Below, piece by piece: positions 43,255-51,483 of a stretch of 64,000 nucleotides of DNA. Every line of letters starts with the position of its first letter. Positions within the stretch are counted from its first letter, which is position 1. Origin of the DNA: JAIRMO01 sp046533115 (GTDB lineage: Bacteria > Spirochaetota > Spirochaetia > Treponematales > Breznakiellaceae); NCBI RefSeq assembly GCF_046533115.1, contig NZ_JAJQRC010000013.1, forward strand, positions 1 through 64,000. Reading direction: 5' to 3'. A program made the position numbers and the translations under genes. Under the pieces are notes generated by a model that saw only the letters and a program-made list of their open reading frames with translations, ran no database searches and was not told the DNA's origin.

Positions 43255-44429
43255 AAGGGAGCGATGTTGGCATCAAAGAGATTTCTAAGTCTTTTGGTGA
43301 TTTTAAGGTCCTGAATGCGGTGGACCTTGAGATAAAAAAGGGGGAATTTTTTTCCCTCCTGGGGCCTTCGGGGTGCGGTAAAACCACCCTGCTGCGGATC
43401 ATCGCGGGGTTTGAAACCCCCGATGTGGGAATTGTTACGTTTGACGGCGCCGATGTCCTGCCCCTGCCCCCCAACCGCAGACCGGCAAATACGGTCTTTC
43501 AAAATTATGCCCTTTTTCCCCACTTGACGGTTTTTGAAAACGTGGCTTTTTCTTTGCGCTTAAAAAAACTGCAACGGAACGAGGTTAATTCCCAGGTAAC
43601 CGAATACCTTAAATTGGTCCAACTGGAGGGTCATGCCCATAAGAAACCCAACCAGCTTTCGGGGGGCCAAAAACAGCGGGTCGCCATTGCCCGGGCCCTG
43701 ATCAACGAACCCCGGGTATTGCTGCTGGACGAACCCCTCTCCGCCCTGGACGCCAAATTGCGGCAGCACATGCTCATCGAGCTGGACCAGATCCACGACA
43801 AGATCGGGATCACCTTTATCTACGTTACCCACGATCAGCAGGAGGCCCTGTCGGTTTCCGACCGGATCGCGGTGATGAACCAGGGGAATGTTTTGCAGGT
43901 GGGAACCCCCCACGATATCTATGAAAGCCCTGCCACGGACTTTGTGGCCCGGTTTATCGGCGAGACCAACCTCTTTGACGCATCGGTGACGGCGGTGGAA
44001 AAACTCGACCGGAGCGAGCCGGAATATATGGCCCATTTGCATATCCCCGAGCTGGGGAATATCAAGGTGACCACCGTGGACGAGGTCCGGAGCGGACAGC
44101 AGGTTAGTTTTACCATACGGCCGGAAAAGATCCTGATCTCCAAGGAAAAACCCGCCACCAAGCGGGAGGACATCAACCTGCTGCAGGGGACGGTGGACGA
44201 GCCCATCTATTCGGGGTTCCAGACCAAATTCTACGTCAAAACCCAGGAAAAGGTCCTGATCCGGGTGATCAAACAGCACGCCAAATACTCCGATGAGGGT
44301 CCTGATATTGTGTGGAAGGATTCGGTATACCTGTCCTGGAGCGCCAATGACGGGTATATTGTGGGGATCAAAGACGATGGGGAGGGCTCCGGCTTCCCGG
44401 GACCCGGTCCGGGGACGGGAGAACCGTGA
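43251..44429 (+). CDS. potA: Spermidine/putrescine ABC importer, ATP-binding protein
   Basis: 392 residues. ATPase motifs: Walker A LLGPSGCGKTTLLRI, Q-loop FQNYALFPHLTVFEN, signature LSGGQKQRVAIARAL, Walker B VLLLDEPLSALDAKL, H-loop YVTHDQQEALSV. The C-terminal TOBE domain (VSFTIRPEKILISKEK) places it with PotA/CysA/MalK-type importers; the pot assignment follows from the neighbouring potBCD. The only start in the right place is TTG 43251, with GAAGGAG upstream. It overlaps potB by four bases. Confidence 0.93.
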   Translation: MKGSDVGIKEISKSFGDFKVLNAVDLEIKKGEFFSLLGPSGCGKTTLLRIIAGFETPDVGIVTFDGADVLPLPPNRRPANTVFQNYALFPHLTVFENVAFSLRLKKLQRNEVNSQVTEYLKLVQLEGHAHKKPNQLSGGQKQRVAIARALINEPRVLLLDEPLSALDAKLRQHMLIELDQIHDKIGITFIYVTHDQQEALSVSDRIAVMNQGNVLQVGTPHDIYESPATDFVARFIGETNLFDASVTAVEKLDRSEPEYMAHLHIPELGNIKVTTVDEVRSGQQVSFTIRPEKILISKEKPATKREDINLLQGTVDEPIYSGFQTKFYVKTQEKVLIRVIKQHAKYSDEGPDIVWKDSVYLSWSANDGYIVGIKDDGEGSGFPGPGPGTGEP

Positions 44430-45334
44430 AGGCGCGAACCGGCTCCGGCGGGAAACGGAATTACGGCATCTTCTATTCCGGCCCCATGGCGATGTGGTTT
44501 ACGGTTTTTTTTCTGATCCCCCTCATCATCATTGTGGTATACAGTTTCCTTAAAAAGGGACTTTACGGCGGGGTGGAATGGGAGTTTTCCCTGCACGCCT
44601 ACAAAAGCCTGGGGAACCCCAACTTTGTGATCATCACCATCCGTACCCTGATTACCTCGGTGGCGGCCACGGTGATAACCATCTTTATTGCCCTGCCCTG
44701 CGGTTATTTTATGGCCCGGAGTAAACACCAGACCCTGCTGCTGCTCCTCATTATTGTCCCCTTTTGGACGAATTTTCTGATCCGGGTATTTGCCTGGATG
44801 AACATCCTGGGAAACAACGGTTTTCTCAATGAATTTTTGATGCACTTCAGGCTTATCCGGGATTATGTCCACTTCCTCTATAATCAAAAGGTGGTGATCC
44901 TGGTGCTGGTCTATATGTACCTGCCCTATGCGATCCTGCCCCTGTTTTCGACCATCGACAAGTTTGATTTTTCCCTGTTGGAAGCGGCCCGGGACCTGGG
45001 GGCCACCAAACCGCGCTCCATGTTTTTGGTGCTGCTCCCCAATATCAGGAGCGGCATATACACCGCGGTGCTTTTCACCTTCATCCCCATCTTTGGGGCC
45101 TATGCGGTGCCCCTCCTGGTGGGGGGTAAGGATTCCTATATGCTGGGGAATGTCATCGCCGATCAACTCACCAAGTCCCGGAACTGGCCCCTGGCATCGG
45201 CCTTTTCCATGGTGCTGACCCTGGTCACCACCGTGGGGGTCCTGCTCATGATGAACCTGCAGCGCCGGGACGCCCAGCGGACCGTGGATGTAAAGGGAGA
45301 AATTGCCCAGGACCCCAAGGGGGTAAGCCCATGA
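44426..45334 (+). CDS. potB: Spermidine/putrescine ABC importer, permease B
   Basis: 302 residues with six membrane segments. It begins with GTG overlapping the potA stop (GTGA). Typical PotB features are the first helix AMWFTVFFLIPLIIIVVYSF and the EAA loop LLEAARDLGATKPRSMFLVL, followed by IPIFGAYAVPLLVGGKDSYM. Forms the channel with PotC. Confidence 0.93.
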   Translation: MKARTGSGGKRNYGIFYSGPMAMWFTVFFLIPLIIIVVYSFLKKGLYGGVEWEFSLHAYKSLGNPNFVIITIRTLITSVAATVITIFIALPCGYFMARSKHQTLLLLLIIVPFWTNFLIRVFAWMNILGNNGFLNEFLMHFRLIRDYVHFLYNQKVVILVLVYMYLPYAILPLFSTIDKFDFSLLEAARDLGATKPRSMFLVLLPNIRSGIYTAVLFTFIPIFGAYAVPLLVGGKDSYMLGNVIADQLTKSRNWPLASAFSMVLTLVTTVGVLLMMNLQRRDAQRTVDVKGEIAQDPKGVSP

Positions 45335-46200
45335 CCGGTAAAAGCCTGGTTCACCATATCATTACCTCCCTGCGGACGGGAAATTCCCAGGGGGAAGCGG
45401 CCCGCCATGCAAAACGGGCCTACCGGAAGCGTTTTTCCTTTTCCCAGACGATCTTTATCGCCACCATTGTGTTTCTTTTCCTCCCCCTGATGGTGCTGAT
45501 CCTCTATTCCTTTAACTCCTCCAAGGGCATGAACTGGACCGGGTTTTCCCTGGTCTGGTACGAACAGCTCTTTTTCCGTTCCCGGGACCTGTGGCGGGCC
45601 TTTTGGAACAGCGCCTTTGTCGCCGTAAGCTCCGCCGCCACCGCCACCGTGCTGGGAACCGCCGGCGCCATCGGGGTCAACTGGTACCGGTTTAAGCTGC
45701 GGAACTACATCCAGGCCATATCGTTTATGCCCATGATCCTCCCGGAAATCATCATCGGGGTATCCCTTTCCCTGTTTTTTGCGGGGGTCAAAATTCAGTT
45801 AGGACTCCTTACGATCTTTATCGCCCATACCACCTTCAACCTGCCCTTTGTGTTTCTTATGGTTATGGCCCGGCTGGACGAATTCGACTTTTCCATCATC
45901 GAGGCGGCCCACGATCTGGGGGCCAGCGAAAAACAGACCCTTTTTAAGATAACGGTGCCTATCTGTATGCCCGGCATCGTATCGGGATTTTTAACGGCCA
46001 TCACCATATCCCTGGAGGATTTTGTCATTACCTCCTTTGTCTCCGGCCCCGGCTCCTCCACCCTGCCCATCTATATTTATTCGGCCATCCGGTTTGGGGT
46101 ATCGCCGGTGATAAACGCCCTGTCGGTGGTGATGATCCTGGGGACCGTTCTCCTCACCTATTTACTCAGAAACTTTTTGAAGTATATCGCGGCAAAATGA
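45331..46200 (+). CDS. potC: Spermidine/putrescine ABC importer, permease C
   Basis: 289 residues. The ATG overlaps the potB stop (ATGA). PotC features include PLMVLILYSFNSSKGMNWTG near the first helix, the EAA loop IIEAAHDLGASEKQTLFKIT and SLEDFVITSFVSGPGSSTLP. The N-terminus carries about 40 extra, polar residues before the first membrane segment, longer than in E. coli PotC; a later in-frame start is not supported by a ribosome binding site. Confidence 0.93.
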   Translation: MTGKSLVHHIITSLRTGNSQGEAARHAKRAYRKRFSFSQTIFIATIVFLFLPLMVLILYSFNSSKGMNWTGFSLVWYEQLFFRSRDLWRAFWNSAFVAVSSAATATVLGTAGAIGVNWYRFKLRNYIQAISFMPMILPEIIIGVSLSLFFAGVKIQLGLLTIFIAHTTFNLPFVFLMVMARLDEFDFSIIEAAHDLGASEKQTLFKITVPICMPGIVSGFLTAITISLEDFVITSFVSGPGSSTLPIYIYSAIRFGVSPVINALSVVMILGTVLLTYLLRNFLKYIAAK

Positions 46201-46223
46201 CCTGTATGGGTCTTTATTTTAAA

Positions 46224-46258
46224 GGTGTTGAAACAAAACTATAGTAACCTTCAACACC
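46224..46258 (+). other. Hairpin between potC and potD
   Basis: GGTGTTGAA at 46224-46232 pairs with TTCAACACC at 46250-46258 just before the potD ribosome binding site. No T-run. It may let potD be expressed at a level different from potABC. Confidence 0.55.
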
Positions 46259-46269
46259 AGGAGGAAAAG

Positions 46270-47361
46270 ATGAAGAAAATACCTGTATCAGCCGCAGCCC
46301 TGTCCGCGGTTCTGCTCGCCCTTGCCGCGCTGACTGCCCTCAGCGGCTGCACGAAACAACCAGCGGCGGATTCCACCGCTGCCGCCGCCGTCGAATCGGA
46401 CCGGCTTAACATCTATTGTTGGACCTATTATGTTCCCCTTTCGGTACGGGAAAAATTTGAAGAGGAGTACGGCGTTACCATCATATTTGACGAATATGAC
46501 TCCAACGAGACCATGTATGCCCATATCCAAGCCGGGGGCAGCGGGTATGATATCGTTTTCCCTTCCGGGGATTACGTTTCTATCATGATAAAGCAGGATA
46601 TGTTTGAGCGGATCGATCATTCCAAACTCTCCAACCTGGGTAATATCGATCCCCTGGTTCTGGAAAAAACCACCTACGATCCCAATATGGAGTACAGTGT
46701 ACCCTATTATTTTGGCGCCGCAGGGATCGCGGTGAATACCGAGCGGATCCCCAATTATGATCGGAGCTGGTCCATTTTCGCTAGAAACGATCTCCGGGGC
46801 CGGATGACCATGCTGGATGATATGCGGGAAGTTATGGGGGATGCCCTGGTCTTCCTTGGTTATTCGGTGAATTCCAAGAATCCCGCCGAGATTGAAGCGG
46901 CCAAAGACCTTATCAACCATACCTGGAAGCCGAACCTGGTTAAATTCGACGCCGAAGCCCCGGGCAAGGGGTTTGCCAACGGTGATTTTTGGGTGATCCA
47001 GGGATACGCGGAAATGGTATACGAAGAAATATCCGAAGCGCAGAAAGCAACCACCGTCTTCTTTATACCCCCCGAGGGAGGCCCCGCCTACATCGACAGT
47101 ATGTGTATATTGAAGGGTGCTAAGAATATCGATCTGGCCCATAAATTTATCGATTTTATCCATCGGCCGGAGATCTATGCGGAATTTACCGATTATTTCG
47201 GCTTCCCCGCCACGGTAAACATCCCTGCCCGGGATCTCAAGACCCAAGAGCCCTACTACACCGCGGAGGAGCTGCTCAGGACCGAGTTGAAGGACGACTT
47301 GGGGGAAAGCCTGGATCTGTACAACACCGCATGGTTTGACTCGATTCGTATCGGGGAATAG
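46270..47361 (+). CDS. potD: Spermidine/putrescine-binding lipoprotein
   Basis: About 363 residues. The signal peptide, MKKIPVSAAALSAVLLALAA and then LTALSGC, has a lipobox, so it is lipid-anchored. The body is PotD/PotF-like: LNIYCWTYYVPLSVREKFEE, VTIIFDEYDSNETMYAHIQA, YDIVFPSGDYVSIMIKQD, and the ligand-proximal YSVPYYFGAAGIAVN. ATG 46270 follows AGGAGG; the open frame 15 codons upstream crosses the hairpin. It captures polyamines for PotABC. Confidence 0.93.
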   Translation: MKKIPVSAAALSAVLLALAALTALSGCTKQPAADSTAAAAVESDRLNIYCWTYYVPLSVREKFEEEYGVTIIFDEYDSNETMYAHIQAGGSGYDIVFPSGDYVSIMIKQDMFERIDHSKLSNLGNIDPLVLEKTTYDPNMEYSVPYYFGAAGIAVNTERIPNYDRSWSIFARNDLRGRMTMLDDMREVMGDALVFLGYSVNSKNPAEIEAAKDLINHTWKPNLVKFDAEAPGKGFANGDFWVIQGYAEMVYEEISEAQKATTVFFIPPEGGPAYIDSMCILKGAKNIDLAHKFIDFIHRPEIYAEFTDYFGFPATVNIPARDLKTQEPYYTAEELLRTELKDDLGESLDLYNTAWFDSIRIGE

Positions 47362-47375
47362 CCGGGGATGAAATT

Positions 47376-47527
47376 TAACCACGTTGCGTCACGAACAGGA
47401 ACAAAGACAAATTGGCGTTTTCACCGATAGCTCTTTCCTGCTTTCCCACGAACAAAGAAGAGAATTCAGGTATATATTCCGGGATATCGAAGCAAAAGTT
47501 CGTGATGTTCGTGTCGTTCGTGGTTAA
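47376..47527. repeat. Dispersed intergenic element, copy 2 (inverted)
   Basis: Read on the minus strand it matches copy 1: TTAACCACGAACGACACGAA at the start, the TTGCTTCGATATCCCGGAAT middle, AAAACGCCAATTTGTCTTTG, and the end TTCGTGACGCAACGTGGTTA. It lies between convergent potD and the gene at 47553. One end differs (GACGCAACGTGG instead of TGGTTCGTGG). Confidence 0.85.
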
Positions 47528-47538
47528 TCCTCTGCTTC

Positions 47539-47550
47539 CTGCGTAACATG
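47539..47550. repeat. Short motif CTGCGTAACATG, copy 2
   Basis: Identical to 28222-28233 and again two bases from the stop codon of a minus-strand gene (47553). Confidence 0.55.
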
Positions 47551-47552
47551 CG

Positions 47553-48083
47553 TTATTTTGCAAACCGATTTTGAAAAAATTCGGCAAAAGGCGTATATTC
47601 ATCAACGTAAGACACGGGAATAACCAATGCGCCTGAACTTCCCCAAGCGGCTGAAGCGATGATAGAAAAGTCTATCGGCGCATCACCGAGCTTCGGATGT
47701 GAAATGTTGAAGCTGCCGGTCTTTTGAAGATACACCGCTTTTTTACATTCGCTTTTTTTACAGAACACCGGCTCATCCACTGACGCAAGATCGTTTGATG
47801 TAGAGATAAGCACAAGCTCCGGATCATCGCCGTCTTTATATCCTATGAGATAGTTGTAAAAGGTTCGTATCTCTTTCGTCAGTTTTTTGGTGGTAACCAT
47901 GTTCGTTCCGGCCAAAACCGTATAGCTGTCGCCGTTTTCCACCTTTGAGTTGAAAATGTTTCTGATCTCTTCCTTTTTGCTATCAGATTTACCGCCGGAT
48001 TGTCCTCCTCCGCCCGGTTGTCCCCCTGCCGCTCCGTTGATAGCGTCACCGACCAGACCCACAAATTTGTCAAATAAGCCCAT
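47553..48083 (-). CDS. Hypothetical protein with glycine-rich linker
   Basis: 176 residues, soluble, no signal peptide. A short helix (MGLFDKFVGLVGDAINGAAG) and a glycine-rich linker (GGQPGGGGQSGGKSD) are followed by a mixed alpha/beta domain (YTVLAGTNMVTTKKLTKEIR, YKDGDDPELVLISTSNDL). A cysteine pair, CKKSEC, lies near residue 108. I do not recognise the family. The start is well supported by GAGGAGG. It lies 17 bases downstream of the small membrane protein gene on the same strand, so the two probably form an operon. Confidence 0.75.
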   Translation of the reverse strand: MGLFDKFVGLVGDAINGAAGGQPGGGGQSGGKSDSKKEEIRNIFNSKVENGDSYTVLAGTNMVTTKKLTKEIRTFYNYLIGYKDGDDPELVLISTSNDLASVDEPVFCKKSECKKAVYLQKTGSFNISHPKLGDAPIDFSIIASAAWGSSGALVIPVSYVDEYTPFAEFFQNRFAK

Positions 48084-48100
48084 TTCAATTCCTCCTCAAT

Positions 48101-48355
48101 TTAATACCAATATACATCGGCTTTGAAAATATAAAAAACAACACTGCAAATTATACAAATAATTCCTGTTACCAGAACAAGTGCTCGGCGTATTCCAGGA
48201 GAAAAATTTCTTACGGTATAGCGGCTGGGATACAGCCACCGCCAGTTAAATATAAATCCCACTATTAACAGGCAGCCCCCCAAAAACAATACCGCGCATG
48301 GTCCCACCGGGCCTAAGGCCTGCCAAAATTCACCAATCCTACTAAAAAAGTTAAT
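48101..48355 (-). CDS. Small two-helix membrane protein, possible ATT start
   Basis: From the codon at 48355 the frame gives about 84 residues: INFFSRIGEFWQALGPVGP, then membrane helix CAVLFLGGCLLIVGFIFNW, a basic loop WRWLYPSRYTVRNFSPGIRR and a second helix ALVLVTGIICIICSVVFYIF. The codon at 48355 is ATT, but a perfect AGGAG stands seven bases before it. The only conventional start, GTG at 48307, has no ribosome binding site and would remove the amphipathic N-terminus. Stop codons close the frame directly upstream. Function unknown. Confidence 0.55.
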   Translation of the reverse strand: MNFFSRIGEFWQALGPVGPCAVLFLGGCLLIVGFIFNWRWLYPSRYTVRNFSPGIRRALVLVTGIICIICSVVFYIFKADVYWY

Positions 48356-48422
48356 TTATTTTCTCCTGACCTTCTGTATATCCTATACCGTTATAATGTG
48401 TCAACACCCTATTAAAAAAGCG

Positions 48423-48452
48423 TTGACAAACGCCAAAAACAAAATGTATACT
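48423..48452 (+). promoter_or_regulatory. Promoter upstream of the vapC remnant
   Basis: TTGACA at 48423-48428 and TATACT at 48447-48452, 18 bases apart. Downstream there is no intact gene; probably the old promoter of a toxin-antitoxin pair. Confidence 0.55.
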
Positions 48453-48509
48453 TGGAATGTACACTTTAACAGGCAATGTCAACAGGGTAAAAACCTCGAC
48501 CATCCATAA

Positions 48510-48728
48510 TACTTAAAAAAATTATCGGTAAACATTATACAAATAAATGACAATATATCGACAAGGGCAATGTTCCTGGCAGAAGATTATTGTTTAAGTC
48601 ATTCAATGGAAGCGGGAGATGCAATAATAGCATCAACGGCATTGGAAAATCAGGAAATACTATTAACCGGGAATGATAAACACTATAAATTTATCCCCAA
48701 TATACAAGTACAAAAATTTAAACCCTAG
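48510..48728 (+). pseudogene. C-terminal remnant of a VapC/PIN-domain toxin
   Basis: The open frame reads LKKLSVNIIQINDNISTRAM, then FLAEDYCLSHSMEAGDAIIA and STALENQEILLTGNDKHYKF. This is the C-terminal half of a PIN-domain RNase with the Asp of GDAIIAS and the N-D-K-H-Y end block. The N-terminal half with the first catalytic Asp and the antitoxin gene are missing; a stop lies directly upstream of 48510. An internal ATG at 48570 would give 52 residues. AT-rich compared with its surroundings. Confidence 0.7.
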
Positions 48729-48758
48729 GGGAAAAGGCAGAAACTGCATATATGCTTC

Positions 48759-48770
48759 CTGCGTAACATG
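48759..48770. repeat. Short motif CTGCGTAACATG, copy 3
   Basis: Third identical copy, with further identity to copy 2 (TGCTTC before it, GTTA after). It lies 23 bases beyond the stop of the minus-strand gene at 48794. Confidence 0.55.
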
Positions 48771-48793
48771 AGTTACCTGGCCATTTGCCTGCT

Positions 48794-51247
48794 TCACCCT
48801 ACCCTGCCCATCACCACGGCAACACGGTTCACGCTGCCCGCGGCTTGGGACGGGATAAGCGCGCCGCCGGAAGCGGCCCTTTCCTGGGGGGTTCCGTTCA
48901 GGCGGTATTCCCGCACCCCCTTGCTCACCCCCTGGGGGTTGGTTACCTCAATCTCGTAGACCGCGCCCCGCCAAACCCGGCGGGCGGTAAAGCCCTTCCA
49001 CTCCGGGGGGATGCAGGGATCGATCTCCAGGGCGTCGTAGCCGGGGCGGATCCCCAGGATGTAGCGGGTAGCGGCAAAGTAGCTCCAGCCCGCGGAGCCG
49101 GTCATAAAGGGGTGGCGGGCCCGGCCAAAGGCGCTGTGGTCCGGCCCCATGATGAACTGGCAGTAGGAGTAGGGTTCCGCCTCCCGGGTTTCGATTTTGT
49201 CGTTCTGAAAATAAGGGCAGAGGGCGTCGTAGAACTTCATGGCCCGGTCCCCCCGGCCCAGGACGGCTTCGGCGGCCCAGGCCCAGGGGTTTGGATGGCT
49301 GAAGATGGCGGCGTTTTCCTTTACCCCTGGATACACCCGGGTAACAAAGCCGATTTCGTCATCGGGCTTGGTGTAGGCCGGGGCGCAGAGCTTGAGGCCA
49401 AAGGGGGTGTAGAGGTACTGATCCACGGCGTCCATGGCCCGCAGCCCCCGCTCAGGGGAGGCCGCGCCGGAAAGTACCGCCCAGGTATTGCTCTCCATAA
49501 AAACCTTTCCCTCGGCGTTTTCCGGGGTGCCGATTTTCCGGCCCGAGGCGGTAATCCCCCGGGTGTACCAGGCGCCGTTCCATAGGACCCCCTCGCAGGC
49601 GGCGCGGACCTTTTCCGCCAGGGCGGCGTATTTTTCCGCGTCCGCCCCCCGGCCCAGCCGCCGCGCCAGGGCGACAAAGTGGGTCAGGGCCCAGTGGTGC
49701 AGGAAGGAGACCATGGCGCTTTCGCCGCCCCCCAGGTTGAGGCAGTCGTTCCAGTCCGCCCGCAGCCCCCGGCAGATACCGTTTTGCCCCACCTGTTCCG
49801 CGGAAAAGTCCAGGATCCGCGCCAGGTGTTCGTAGACCGTGCCCGGCGAAACCCCGCCCTCAAGGCCGTCGGCATAGGTATAGACCTCGTCGACAAAGCC
49901 GTAATCCCCGGTTTCCTTGATGTATTCGGTAAGCGCCGGGACGAGCCACAGGGCATCGTCGGCGCATACGTCCTTAAGGCCGTGGACGATCTGGCTTTTG
50001 TCCGGGGTGGGGACCACCGTGGGGGATGTAAAGGCCGGCTTTTTTTGCTCCTCAAACCATTCCGGTTGAAAGAGGTGGAGGCCGTAACCCCGGGAAGTCA
50101 ATCCCCGCAGAAGTTCGATGATCCGGCTTTTGCATTTTTCCGGGTTGGAATGGGGGACGCACATGGCGTCCTGGGCCGTATCCCGGTAGCCCAGACCGGT
50201 CCGGCCCCCCACCTCGATAAACGAGGCGAACCGGGAAAACATGACGTTGATCTCCGACTGGTAGAGGGTCCAGGTGTTGAGCATGGTATTCATCCCCTCG
50301 TTGGGGGTGGAAACTTGGAGTTTTTCCAGCTTTTTGGTCCAGAAATCCCCCAGGGCCCTAAAGGCGTCGTCCACTACCCGGGGGTCCCGGTATTTTTCCC
50401 GGAAAGCGGCCCCCTGTTCCCGGTTTCCTTCCCCCAGGATGAAGAGGACCCGGCGCTCCTCCCCGGCCTCCAGGCTCAGCCGCAGGTGCAGGGCCCCGCA
50501 GTGGTTCCCCCCCAGCTCGGCAGAACCGGTACAGCGGCCCTGTTCCACGGCCAGGGGGTTGGTCTCGCTCCGGTAGGGGCCTATGAATTGGTCCCGCAGG
50601 CAGTCAAAGCCGTCGGGAGCCTTGTCCCTGCCGTTGACCGCGGTGAAAAACTGGCAGCCCCCTTCCTCGTAAAAGGGGTCAAATTCGATGATCCCCTCCG
50701 TATAGGAGGTCCCTGCGGAATAGAGGCTCATCTGGAAGTTTTTATTGTCCATTTCAATATGATGAAAGGAGAATTCCAGGTAGGCGAAGACGCTCAGCTG
50801 CCGTTTTTTACCGGAATTGTTTTTCAGCCGTACATCCCAGAGTTCCACCGGATCCTCCGGGGGGATAAAGAGGGTCTGGGAGCCCTCGATACCCCGGTAG
50901 TCAGCGTGGTAGACACTGTAGGAAAGGCCATGGCGGCAGGTATAGGCCGCCTTATCCAGGGGTTTTCCCACGGGCTGCCAGGAGAGGGTCCAGTAATCGG
51001 GCGCCCCCGGCCCGTCATCGTCCCGGATATACACATAGTGGCCCGGCCGGTCCAGGGGCACCCCGTTGGGCCTAAACCGGGAGATCCGGTGGTATTCCGG
51101 GGACTTATAGAACAGATACCCCCCGGCGGTATGGTTAAACACCCCGCACATATCCCGAATACCGATATAGTTGGTCCAGGAAACGGGCACGTCTACCCGG
51201 TTTATCACATATTCCCGGCGCTCATTGTCAAAATAACCGTACCGCAT
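48794..51247 (-). CDS. chbP: GH94 phosphorylase, most like N,N'-diacetylchitobiose phosphorylase
   Basis: 817 residues. GH94 enzymes split a disaccharide with phosphate. The N-terminal beta-sandwich begins MRYGYFDNERREYVINRVDV. The (alpha/alpha)6 barrel shows FASFIEVGGRTGLGYRDTAQ, then VPHSNPEKCKSRIIELLRGL and YGLHLFQPEWF, which match chitobiose phosphorylase rather than cellobiose phosphorylase. The general acid is probably the Asp in GLRADWNDCLNLGG near residue 497-500. It would give GlcNAc-1-phosphate and GlcNAc from chitobiose without using ATP. The start is supported by GAGGGG. It is divergent from the importer at 51484, which likely supplies the disaccharide. No signal peptide, so cytoplasmic. 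Confidence 0.88.
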   Translation of the reverse strand: MRYGYFDNERREYVINRVDVPVSWTNYIGIRDMCGVFNHTAGGYLFYKSPEYHRISRFRPNGVPLDRPGHYVYIRDDDGPGAPDYWTLSWQPVGKPLDKAAYTCRHGLSYSVYHADYRGIEGSQTLFIPPEDPVELWDVRLKNNSGKKRQLSVFAYLEFSFHHIEMDNKNFQMSLYSAGTSYTEGIIEFDPFYEEGGCQFFTAVNGRDKAPDGFDCLRDQFIGPYRSETNPLAVEQGRCTGSAELGGNHCGALHLRLSLEAGEERRVLFILGEGNREQGAAFREKYRDPRVVDDAFRALGDFWTKKLEKLQVSTPNEGMNTMLNTWTLYQSEINVMFSRFASFIEVGGRTGLGYRDTAQDAMCVPHSNPEKCKSRIIELLRGLTSRGYGLHLFQPEWFEEQKKPAFTSPTVVPTPDKSQIVHGLKDVCADDALWLVPALTEYIKETGDYGFVDEVYTYADGLEGGVSPGTVYEHLARILDFSAEQVGQNGICRGLRADWNDCLNLGGGESAMVSFLHHWALTHFVALARRLGRGADAEKYAALAEKVRAACEGVLWNGAWYTRGITASGRKIGTPENAEGKVFMESNTWAVLSGAASPERGLRAMDAVDQYLYTPFGLKLCAPAYTKPDDEIGFVTRVYPGVKENAAIFSHPNPWAWAAEAVLGRGDRAMKFYDALCPYFQNDKIETREAEPYSYCQFIMGPDHSAFGRARHPFMTGSAGWSYFAATRYILGIRPGYDALEIDPCIPPEWKGFTARRVWRGAVYEIEVTNPQGVSKGVREYRLNGTPQERAASGGALIPSQAAGSVNRVAVVMGRVG

Positions 51248-51345
51248 ATAAACCCCTCAACCTATAGTATCCGGTATATGGCCGTTAAATGCAACAAAGT
51301 TCAAACCACCCGCCGCATGGCTTCTTCAAAAAAAACAAAAATACA

Positions 51346-51376
51346 TTGACATTATAATAGCCAAACAGAATAATAA
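51346..51376 (+). promoter_or_regulatory. Possible promoter of the third importer
   Basis: TTGACA at 51346-51351 and TAATAA at 51371-51376, 19 apart. The region 51248-51483 between the divergent genes is AT-rich; a TATACT at 51434-51439 is another candidate but lacks a -35. No operator was identified. Confidence 0.3.
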
Positions 51377-51483
51377 AAGAAACGGTTGTTTCATAAAAAA
51401 AGTTTTTAAAATGGTAAATTTTGGAAAAAGAACTATACTTTATCTTAAGTAAGAATTGATTCAACTAATTTAAGGAGAATTGA

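Noticed and set aside
49679..51349. 556-residue open frame on the plus strand
   Set aside because: Complement of chbP; the GH94 motifs are all on the minus strand.
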